From: Bradyrhizobium sp. NAS80.1 | Lineage (GTDB): Bacteria; Pseudomonadota; Alphaproteobacteria; Rhizobiales; Xanthobacteraceae | DNA: 56,075 nt | Direction of reading: 5' to 3' | Assembly (NCBI RefSeq): GCF_001908205.1 | Contig: NZ_LGHL01000038.1 | Coordinates: 1 to 56,075, forward strand | In this document: positions 49,851-56,075 of the stretch, one piece after another | How positions within the stretch are numbered: the first letter of the stretch is position 1 | How the letters are laid out: the number at the start of each line of letters is the position of its first letter | Program-made: the position numbers and the translations under genes | Notes under the pieces: generated by a model | Told to the model about the DNA's origin: nothing | Seen by the model: only the letters and a program-made list of their open reading frames with translations | The model's database searches: none

Positions 49851-50333
49851 TTGAGCGTTGCCTTTACCAAGGAAGAGAGCGCCGAAACCGCGTCCGAGAC
49901 GCTGTTGCCGGATCGCCCGATCTCTCCGCATCCAAACCTCGTGACGGAAGCAGGCTTGCAAGCCTTACAGACGCAGCTTCAGGAAGCGCGTGAAGCCTAT
50001 GAGGCCGCGCAGCGGATCGAGGACGTCAACGAGAAGCGCCGTCAGTCGGCGGTGCCCTTGCGCGACGCCCGCTATTTGGCTGAACGGCTGCGCACGGCGC
50101 AGGTCATTCCCGATCCGGAGGCGACCGGCACAGTCGCCTTCGGCAGCACAGTGACCTTCAGCCGTGCCGACGGCCGCGTGCAAACCTACCGCATTGTCGG
50201 CGAGGACGAAGCCGATCCAAAGGCCGGCTCGATCTCGTTCGTAGCCCCAGTCGCGAAGTCGCTGATGGGGAAGGCGGTCGGCGACGTCGTCGGTTCAGGC
50301 GCGCAGGAGATCGAGATTTTGTCGATTGGGTAG
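49851..50333 (+). CDS. GreA/GreB-family elongation factor-like protein
   Basis: A 160-residue protein read from a TTG at 49851, about eight bases after TAGGA. The N-terminal helical coiled coil (about residues 30-75, LVTEAGLQALQTQLQEAREAYEAA) carries acidic residues near the hairpin tip (RIEDVNEKRR). The C-terminal FKBP-like domain includes VAFGSTVTFSRADGRVQTYRIVGEDEADPKAGSISF and GKAVGDVV. It would reach into RNA polymerase to restart stalled complexes. It is probably a paralogue of the housekeeping GreA. Confidence 0.9.
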   Translation: MSVAFTKEESAETASETLLPDRPISPHPNLVTEAGLQALQTQLQEAREAYEAAQRIEDVNEKRRQSAVPLRDARYLAERLRTAQVIPDPEATGTVAFGSTVTFSRADGRVQTYRIVGEDEADPKAGSISFVAPVAKSLMGKAVGDVVGSGAQEIEILSIG

Positions 50334-50470
50334 GGGCGCGCAGGGCGAGGCGAGGATTGCTATCGACAGGAGCAATCTCATTCGCCTAAAGCATGATCCA
50401 TACGTTTCCGTTGTCTTGTCCTGGTATCGATGGTCTCCGCTGTGACCGCGCAACAAAGCCCGATGGTTGG

Positions 50471-51148
50471 ATGAGACGGTTTCTGTCGGGAGCGTTGCCG
50501 TTTTACGCGCTGGCCGGATTGGCCATGTGCATGTACCTCGTCTTGTACAAGACGAACCTCTTCGACTTGAACGCCACCGTCGAGGGTGCGACCGGTTCAT
50601 GGTGGTTTCCGGTCTTCATGTTCGTCTGCGTGCTCCTGGAGTCGGTCTTCCCGTATTTTGGCTATTTTCCCGGAACCGCCCTCATTTTGATGTCCGTGGC
50701 GCTCAATCCGAAGCCCGCGGACGTCTCCGTTTTTATCGTGGCGTGGCTGGCCATCATCGTGGGTGCCGTTCTGAGTTACGGACAGGCTCGTTTTTTCAGA
50801 CCGTTCTTGCAGCGGGTTGCCTCAAAAGCGGCACTGAGCCGATGCGAGTCCCTTTTCGACGCCTATGGTGCTTACGCGCGCGTTGCTTTGTTCGTTCATC
50901 CCAACGCTTGCGCGATGTATTTCACGGCACTCGGACTTCTCGGCCGGAACCTGGCGCGAGAACTTGCCCATCTTTGCGTGGGTGCAGCGGCCTCTGTGGG
51001 TATTCTGTTCGTCGTCGTGACCAGACTTGTGTCGTCCGTAGGCGCCACCGATGATGGAGAATTGCAGGTGCTGCTGGCGGCAGGGCTGGTCGCCATCGGG
51101 ACCCTCGTCGGTCTCTACGCGGCCTGGCGGCCGGATCGGGCCGCTTAA
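50471..51148 (+). CDS. Multi-pass membrane protein, possibly DedA/SNARE-associated-like
   Basis: About 225 residues from ATG 50471 (MRRFLSGALPFYALAGLAM); an ATG at 50393 gives a less likely longer form. Five or six hydrophobic helices. The segment VFPYFGYFPGTALILMSVAL followed by WLAIIVGAVLSYGQARFF resembles the half-helix and Gly motif of DedA-type proteins, and RCESLFDAYGAYARVALF the second amphipathic stretch. That assignment is tentative. It is the last gene before the integrated element. Confidence 0.65.
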   Translation: MRRFLSGALPFYALAGLAMCMYLVLYKTNLFDLNATVEGATGSWWFPVFMFVCVLLESVFPYFGYFPGTALILMSVALNPKPADVSVFIVAWLAIIVGAVLSYGQARFFRPFLQRVASKAALSRCESLFDAYGAYARVALFVHPNACAMYFTALGLLGRNLARELAHLCVGAAASVGILFVVVTRLVSSVGATDDGELQVLLAAGLVAIGTLVGLYAAWRPDRAA

Positions 51149-51408
51149 GCCTGATCGGTCATTGCGACGGGAGATCGGCCTGGCAGGAAAGGTCGCGGGG
51201 CTCAGCCGGCGTGGGCCTCTCCCTGGATGATGGCATCGTGCCGCTGTTTTGCCCGACGAGTCAATCGAGTTCGGAAAAGGCGTAACCCATTGATCCGGCT
51301 CGCGCCGGCTACTGTGCATGGGGTTGTTTTCGACATTTTTGATCAGACAGCCTCAAAGGCCGTCAGGCGTCGACGATCGCCGCAACCGGAATGGTTCAGG
51401 AGGATGAA
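51149..51408. other. Non-coding flank left of the element junction
   Basis: No gene is supported. The block at about 51235-51340 (TTTTGCCCGACGAGTCAATC and CCGGCTACTGTGCATGGGG) looks like a recurring Bradyrhizobium intergenic sequence from memory, which cannot be verified here. Confidence 0.4.
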
Positions 51409-51453
51409 TGGTGGGCGCACAAGGGATCGAACCTTGGACCTCTCCCGTGTGAA
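51409..51453 (-). other. 3' fragment of tRNA-Val(CAC): attachment-site copy at an element junction
   Basis: Read on the minus strand: anticodon loop TTCACAC (anticodon CAC), stem GGGAG, variable AGGTC, T-arm CAAGG-TTCGATC-CCTTG, acceptor TGCGCCC, then A and CCA. The T-stem pairs perfectly. Upstream of the anticodon loop (51454 onward) the sequence no longer fits a tRNA: the partner strand of the anticodon stem, D-arm and 5' acceptor are missing. This is the usual mark of integration into the 3' end of a tRNA gene; the intact gene should lie at the far end of the element. Confidence 0.85.
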
Positions 51454-51506
51454 CCACAATCCGTAGACCCGAGCCAACCAAATCCGGCCATAGTTGAGAT
51501 GTAAAA

Positions 51507-51549
51507 ACCCCTTTAATTAATGGGGGTTATGGCCTTGTGCGGCCATAAG
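51507..51549. repeat. Two adjacent hairpins between the junction and the integrase
   Basis: AACCCC (51507-51512) pairs with GGGGTT (51524-51529), and TTATGGCC (51528-51535) pairs with GGCCATAA (51542-51549) around a six-base loop. TGGCCTTG recurs shortly after, near 51561. They could be integrase-binding or transcription-control structures. Confidence 0.6.
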
Positions 51550-51612
51550 TGCCCATAGGTGGCCTTGCTACATTTTGTATGCCCCCGTTGTGCCCGCCGT
51601 GGATTTTCCCTC

Positions 51613-51749
51613 GGGGCACAAAAAACGGGGGGAGGTCTGAGACCCGGTTCTGTTTGGGTCTGTGGATCCTCCCTGCGCGGGCACACGGCAAGGGGAAGGT
51701 CTGAGCTCCGGTTCTGTTCGAGGGCTGACGCCCTTCTTGCGGGGCACAC
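51613..51749. repeat. Imperfect direct repeats, about 64-base period
   Basis: AGGTCTGAG-x-(T/C)CCGGTTCTGTT occurs at 51633 and again at 51697. GGGCACA occurs at 51614, 51679 and 51742, so the unit is about 64 bases and partly present three times. It lies just upstream of the integrase start, where arm-type integrase sites are often found. Confidence 0.7.
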
Positions 51750-51774
51750 CGGGCACAGAGAGAGGGAAGGAAGC

Positions 51775-53106
51775 ATGACGGAGCCGGCCAACCAGCTGAC
51801 ACTCACCGATGCGGTGATCCGCAACGCAACGCTGCCGCCGGGTAAGGCGCAGCATTATCTCCACGACGACAAGCTGCCCGGCCTCGCCTTGCGCTTGCGC
51901 GCCACCGGCGGCCGGACCTGGGTCTACCTCTTCACCAAACCGGGGGTGAGGGGGACCCAGCGCAAGACCCTCGGCGCGTGGCCTAAATATAATGAGAAGG
52001 CCGCGCGCAGGGCCGCCACCATCGCCGCAGGCGAGGTCGTCAAGGGCTTGGACCCGAATGACGCGAAGCGCGAGGCGAGGCGGCAACAGGCAGCCGAGAA
52101 GCAGCGCACCACGCTAGCGACCCTCATTGTTGAAGATGGTCCCTACCAGACGTCCTTGACCGAACGTCAAGTCGTCAACTGGAAGCCAGCAATGTCGGCG
52201 CTGCGGCGCGGGCTTAAGGATCACGTCGAGAGCGGCGTGGGGGACCTGACGCGACGGCAGATCATGGCTGCGGTCGACAAGATTGCCAAGACCGGCAAGC
52301 GGGGTGCAGCCAAGGACTTGCGCAAGCACGTGCATACCTTGCTCGAATGGTGCGTCGGCGAGGGCTATGTCGAGCACAACGTGCTCGCCGGCTATCGCGC
52401 GCCCAAGGAAACCCGCGCGCAAAGGGTCGGACGCCGAACGAAGGGTCGCGCGCTGACCGATGAGGAAATCATCAAGGTCTGGGATGCATCCGGCAAGCTC
52501 GGGGCTTTCGGTCTCCTGGCACGGATGTGCCTGCTCGGTGGGCCGCGGCGCAGTGAGCCTACCATGATCGAATGGCGGAAGCACATCATGGATGACCGGA
52601 TCACCTTCGATGCGGCGTGGACCAAGATGGGGCTGCACCACGATGTGCCGCGTACTCACCTGGTTGACGAGGTGCTCACGGCCGCAAAACATTTCCAGCG
52701 AGCAACCTCCGACTATGTCTTCCCGTCACCAAAGACCGGCGGCCAGATGTCCGGCTTCACCAAGATGGTCAACCGACTGGTCAAGGAAGCGAGCGTCGCC
52801 AAGTTCACCATGCATGACTTAAGGCGCAGCTTGCGCACCATCATGTCACGCTGTGGCTACGACAACGAAATCCAGCGCCTGTGTGTTGGGCAAAAGCCAA
52901 GCGGAATCGATCAGGTCTACAATCACGACGAACAGTGGATCATCCGCAAGATGGCGTTCGAAGCGGCTCACGACTACATTGCGGAGTTGGTCGGCGCGAA
53001 ACGGGTCGGCAAAGTCGTGCGGCTGCAACGGACGAACCCGCTTGACCCGATCAAGGCCGAGCTCCTCGGGCGTCTCCGTGAGCATTATGCGGCTGAGGCG
53101 TCTTAA
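51775..53106 (+). CDS. Tyrosine-type site-specific integrase (P4-like)
   Basis: 443 residues from ATG 51775, with AGGGAAGGA upstream; the frame is open to 51559 but crosses the direct repeats. The N-terminal arm-binding domain (DUF4102-like; DDKLPGLALRLRATGGRTWVYLF) is at 30-55, the core-binding domain at about 110-210, and the catalytic domain from 225. Arg258 (LLGGPRRSE), His347 and Arg350 (HDLRR), and Tyr382 (VYNHD) are present; the usual His before the Tyr is Gln373 (CVGQKP). It would move the element into and out of the tRNA-Val 3' end. Confidence 0.93.
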   Translation: MTEPANQLTLTDAVIRNATLPPGKAQHYLHDDKLPGLALRLRATGGRTWVYLFTKPGVRGTQRKTLGAWPKYNEKAARRAATIAAGEVVKGLDPNDAKREARRQQAAEKQRTTLATLIVEDGPYQTSLTERQVVNWKPAMSALRRGLKDHVESGVGDLTRRQIMAAVDKIAKTGKRGAAKDLRKHVHTLLEWCVGEGYVEHNVLAGYRAPKETRAQRVGRRTKGRALTDEEIIKVWDASGKLGAFGLLARMCLLGGPRRSEPTMIEWRKHIMDDRITFDAAWTKMGLHHDVPRTHLVDEVLTAAKHFQRATSDYVFPSPKTGGQMSGFTKMVNRLVKEASVAKFTMHDLRRSLRTIMSRCGYDNEIQRLCVGQKPSGIDQVYNHDEQWIIRKMAFEAAHDYIAELVGAKRVGKVVRLQRTNPLDPIKAELLGRLREHYAAEAS

Positions 53107-53419
53107 TGGTTTTGTCGCGCTGGACCAGATAGTCACGCACCGCATCGACACGATAGAGTGGCCGGCCATCGACGTAGCGCCATTTCAGCGGGTGGTTCGG
53201 ATCGCGCCGCCACTGCTCCAGCGCCCCGGGCGTGCGCCGGATGACCGCAGCAGCCTCTAATGCCGTCAAATTAGAGCTGCCCGGCAGCGTATCGATATCG
53301 AAGGTCGCGGGCGGCGGCATGCCACGATTCTTGCGGCGGCGCTTCGTGGTACTCAGCATTTTCCGACTACCAGGCGTCCCTAATGCCTCCATCTGGGTCT
53401 TTTCGTCCTCGCCGCCCAT
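53051..53419 (-). CDS. Small helix-turn-helix protein, excisionase- or AlpA-like
   Basis: About 122 residues if read from ATG 53419 (MGGEDEKTQME); the frame is open to 53497 and other ATGs at 53437 and 53440 are possible. A basic stretch STTKRRRKNRG precedes a domain of about 60 residues, NLTALEAAAVIRRTPGALEQWRRD, then KWRYVDGRPLYRVDAVRDYLV, which has the winged-helix pattern of MerR-like excisionase domains. Its 3' end overlaps the integrase end by 56 bases on the opposite strand. It may direct excision or regulate element genes. Confidence 0.7.
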   Translation of the reverse strand: MGGEDEKTQMEALGTPGSRKMLSTTKRRRKNRGMPPPATFDIDTLPGSSNLTALEAAAVIRRTPGALEQWRRDPNHPLKWRYVDGRPLYRVDAVRDYLVQRDKTIKTPQPHNAHGDARGARP

Positions 53420-53750
53420 ACCTCCGCCCCGTACCATCATCGGTCTGAGGCAATAAGATCGCAGGCTTCTCCAGCAAGAAAGAAATCTAGAGCCCATTTA
53501 TGGCTGCTGGGTAGCTGTGGCGTACAAATAGGACGAATCGAGATGGTCTCTTAGCTCGCGGTCTAACGTCCCCTTGGACACCCGTCGCACGCCGCCTGAC
53601 CCCGTAGCCGATTCAAGAGCAATAGTTTATTCCCAAGGCTGACCACCGAGTCGGCGAAAAAGCCCGAAAATCGTGCTCGAAGCGGACGGCTGCGGCGGGC
53701 GCGAATGAGAGCGAGAACCGGCCAATTAGATTGTCCGAGGACGCGACAGT
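53420..53750. other. Divergent gap in the element, no gene recognised
   Basis: 331 bases between the helix-turn-helix gene and the patatin-like gene. It should hold promoters for both; no clear palindrome, repeat or RNA was seen. Confidence 0.5.
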
Positions 53751-56027
53751 ATGAACGTCACTGATCCAGAAGTTGAAAGGGGCGATAGCGGCGACCCCGA
53801 CTGGGGGATCATCCTTCTCGTGCTTACGGCGGCGGGACTGATAGTGTGCGCGTGTGTCGCCGCTACACAGCTCGCACAGCTAAAGGATTATTTCGTTTAT
53901 ATAGCCGAATATACGGCCGCCAACTTTGGCAGCCGACTAATCCTGCAATTTTGGCTCGGAATATTTCTTTACCTTTTGTTTGCAGGACTTCACTGTCGCC
54001 TCTTGATAGTAGCAGTTCCATATAATTCGCGCGCGAAATTGTTTATCGATCACGCAGCGCGCGCAATTGCGGCCGTAGCTCCAACTCTCGCCTTTGCTTT
54101 CCTCGTTTTAAGCGCGGCTTTTTCTACCACGAGCGTTGCTTGGGTGATGTGGATCGCCTTTCTCGTACTTGTCCTCAGTGCCGTTCTCCAAGTTCGAATT
54201 TTCGTCACATGTTGGCAGCGGGCGCTCAAAGGTCAAACCAGTACCAGAACAAACCGACTCGGCCTTCTGTTGATGGCAATATCAATCGTCTCCGCCTCTA
54301 CAATCTATTTCTGGATGTTGAAGGACGTGATCGGCGCCGCAACCTTCATGGGAGGCTTCGGAGTTATCTTGCTCTTTTTGATCTGCATTTCGCTGGCGTT
54401 GCTTGCCTTCGGTTTTCTTAGGAGGCGTAGGTTGAGCATTGTGGGTTGGTCGACCTTCATCATTGTTGCGAGCCACGTTTTTGCATCCAAACCACCAGAA
54501 TTTTCTCATACAATTGCTCAGCTATCTCAGTCTAAGGCTGGCTCTATCGACCGCGCCGTACATTTGAGAGGCGTGCCGAGCCTTCCGAAGGCATTCAATG
54601 ACTGGATTCATCCACGGCTTGATCGCTGGAACCACGCGCAACGCGAATATCAGCTAACCCCCACGGATGTTCGAAAATTCCCAGTCTTTATTGTGGCCGC
54701 CCAAGGAGGCGGATTATACGCGGCGTATCACACGGCCCTGTCCCTAGCGCGTCTCTACGACTACTGCCCTCAGTTGAAGGATCATGTATTCGCGATTAGT
54801 GCCGTGTCGGGCGGAAGCTTTGGATCGGCAATGTTCACCGAACTCCTTCGGAGATCGGTCACGCCACGCACCGAGTGTTCTTACGCCGAGACAGCACCGG
54901 GGCTGTTAGAGCAATCTGTTCGAAGTTTCTTCTCAAACGATTTTGTGAGTCCGGTTATCGCATCTGGGCTCTTTTTCGATTTTCCTAGGCTCTTGATTCC
55001 TCAACTTCGCTTTACTAACGATCGCGCTCGCATTCTAGAATTGGCGTTTGAGCGCGCAATTGGAGCTTCAACACCGTTCTACTCAAGCTGGTCGCCTGAG
55101 GCTGGTATTCCTGCCTTATTCTTCAACACCACAAGTTCAAACTACGGCGTCCCTGTTATCATATCGCAGGTGTTCCTTAGGGAGCGCCAAAATTTCTTAT
55201 TCGAAACAGCTGACGCCAAGTCGGCTGAAGAGCCTCTTGAAAAGAAACTAGCGGAGGCTCTTATCGCTAACGCGTACAACCGACCCTCATACTTCAACCT
55301 GTTGGAATACCAGCCTGATCTGGAGCTCAATAAGAGTACCGCTGCTGTTCTAAGTGCTCGTTTCCCGTACGTCACCCCACCGGGGATTTTGTATCGTAGA
55401 AGTCGTGAAGCAGCGGATGTCACGTTGCGCGAAACGGATGGATTGCAATTGATCGATGGCGGATTTTGGGACAACAGCGGCATCGGTGCCGCTAATGAAA
55501 TCATACGCCAGCTGAAGGACTCTGATGAGATCAAGAAGCTAATGGCTAACGTTGAGTTCCATCTAATATCATTTGGTCACACCAGGTTAGTATTACAAAA
55601 GGGCGGTTCGCGAAGCATTCAATCGGAGCTCACTGCGCCCATTGCGACCTTTGAAGCTGTGAGAGAGGCGCGGCTATTCATACCGTCAGATGCGAAGGAC
55701 GCCGGCTTTAAAGCGGTCCATGCCTACGAGCTTTTTGACCCTGAATTTGAAGCGCCTTTATCCTGGACCCTGTCGAAACGAGTCCGCCAACAGATTGAGG
55801 CTCGGAGCGGAGGGAACGTTGCTCCTTCGGTCTGTTGTAGACTCAAATTCTTTCCAAAATCGATGAGCGTCTGGATTCCAAATCCCAGCAGTCTCGGTCC
55901 ACAATTTGAAGCAACGAGATCCGAAAATCGCGATACCAAATTCTTTGAATCCGTTGCACCCAATCAACAGGAATTTCGGACCATCATTGACCTCGTTAAC
56001 GGTACGGCCGATGAGGAGGATAACTGA
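53751..56027 (+). CDS. Membrane-anchored patatin-like phospholipase
   Basis: A 758-residue protein with GAGG about ten bases before the ATG. Residues about 18-245 hold six or seven membrane helices. The patatin domain follows: oxyanion loop AAQGGGLYAA (318-321 are QGGG), nucleophile Ser353 in ISAVSGGSFGSA, and the catalytic Asp569 in LIDGGFWDNSG. The Ser-Asp dyad is therefore intact. It should hydrolyse lipid acyl esters at the inner membrane. The gene is visibly more A+T-rich than the rest of the window and sits behind an integrase, so it is recently acquired cargo. Patatin domains serve as membrane-destroying effectors in some phage defence systems; no partner is seen before the window ends. 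Confidence 0.88.
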   Translation: MNVTDPEVERGDSGDPDWGIILLVLTAAGLIVCACVAATQLAQLKDYFVYIAEYTAANFGSRLILQFWLGIFLYLLFAGLHCRLLIVAVPYNSRAKLFIDHAARAIAAVAPTLAFAFLVLSAAFSTTSVAWVMWIAFLVLVLSAVLQVRIFVTCWQRALKGQTSTRTNRLGLLLMAISIVSASTIYFWMLKDVIGAATFMGGFGVILLFLICISLALLAFGFLRRRRLSIVGWSTFIIVASHVFASKPPEFSHTIAQLSQSKAGSIDRAVHLRGVPSLPKAFNDWIHPRLDRWNHAQREYQLTPTDVRKFPVFIVAAQGGGLYAAYHTALSLARLYDYCPQLKDHVFAISAVSGGSFGSAMFTELLRRSVTPRTECSYAETAPGLLEQSVRSFFSNDFVSPVIASGLFFDFPRLLIPQLRFTNDRARILELAFERAIGASTPFYSSWSPEAGIPALFFNTTSSNYGVPVIISQVFLRERQNFLFETADAKSAEEPLEKKLAEALIANAYNRPSYFNLLEYQPDLELNKSTAAVLSARFPYVTPPGILYRRSREAADVTLRETDGLQLIDGGFWDNSGIGAANEIIRQLKDSDEIKKLMANVEFHLISFGHTRLVLQKGGSRSIQSELTAPIATFEAVREARLFIPSDAKDAGFKAVHAYELFDPEFEAPLSWTLSKRVRQQIEARSGGNVAPSVCCRLKFFPKSMSVWIPNPSSLGPQFEATRSENRDTKFFESVAPNQQEFRTIIDLVNGTADEEDN

Positions 56028-56075
56028 GGAGCGTCCAGCAAGGAAAACGGCCGACTAAACATGCTAGAAGTTAGC

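Noticed and set aside
51227..51466. A 79-codon plus-strand open frame across the element junction
   Set aside because: Its C-terminal end is the complement of the tRNA-Val fragment, a known source of false genes, and there is no ribosome site.
51409..51480. A complete tRNA gene at the junction
   Set aside because: The 5' acceptor strand, D-arm and 5' half of the anticodon stem are missing, so only a fragment is present.

Overview
The window looks like chromosome of a Bradyrhizobium-type alphaproteobacterium. The sequence is GC-rich. Intergenic gaps are filled with the compound palindromic repeats typical of that group. The gene set (CYP153-type P450s, a DUF3551 secreted protein, a PutA without its own DNA-binding domain beside an Lrp-family regulator, many acyl-CoA dehydrogenases and CaiB CoA-transferases) fits a metabolically broad soil or root bacterium. 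Species cannot be fixed from sequence reading alone.

Layout. 1-2.2 kb: minus-strand acyl-CoA operon (enoyl-CoA hydratase, two acyl-CoA dehydrogenases, the second cut by the window edge). 2.4-4.5 kb: LemA lipoprotein and two TPM-domain proteins. 4.7-5.9 kb: metallo-beta-lactamase-fold hydrolase translationally coupled to a single-domain cyclic-nucleotide-binding protein. 6.2-9.5 kb: envelope protein of unknown role, a secreted protein with one haem-c motif, a glutathione S-transferase. 9.8-14.9 kb: CaiB CoA-transferase, PutA and a divergent Lrp-type regulator. 15-18.9 kb: cold-shock protein, SorAB-like sulfite dehydrogenase, and a membrane cytochrome/[2Fe-2S]/adenylate cyclase fusion. 19-25 kb: GT-C glycosyltransferase, YcjX/YcjF pair, hemolysin III protein, short-chain dehydrogenase. 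25.4-31.4 kb: benzoylformate-decarboxylase-like enzyme, then a three-gene acyl-CoA operon (hydratase, CoA-transferase, dehydrogenase) with a divergent LysR regulator. 31.8-34.5 kb: two tandem CYP153-type P450s. 34.8-37.1 kb: DUF898 membrane protein and M48 protease. 37.1-40.3 kb: three-gene operon matching the URC route of uracil catabolism (GTP-cyclohydrolase-II-like protein, DUF1688 protein, uracil phosphoribosyltransferase); the DUF1688 gene carries a one-base frameshift, and the leader holds a terminator-like hairpin. 40.7-51.1 kb: threonine-synthase-like enzyme, DUF2927 protein, L,D-transpeptidase, acetolactate-synthase-like enzyme, a PD-(D/E)XK-like protein, an animal-type haem peroxidase, small secreted proteins, a GreA/GreB-type factor and a membrane protein.

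51.4 kb to the end is the edge of an integrated element. A 3' fragment of a tRNA-Val(CAC) gene marks the junction. It is followed by imperfect direct repeats of about 64 bp, a tyrosine integrase, a small helix-turn-helix protein and, in clearly more A+T-rich DNA, a membrane-anchored patatin-like hydrolase. The rest of the element lies beyond the window.

The parts most worth a second look are the element boundary and its patatin cargo, the redox-domain adenylate cyclase, and the URC operon with its frameshift, unusual phosphoribosyltransferase loop and possible attenuator. No rRNA, complete tRNA, CRISPR array or complete insertion sequence was seen.
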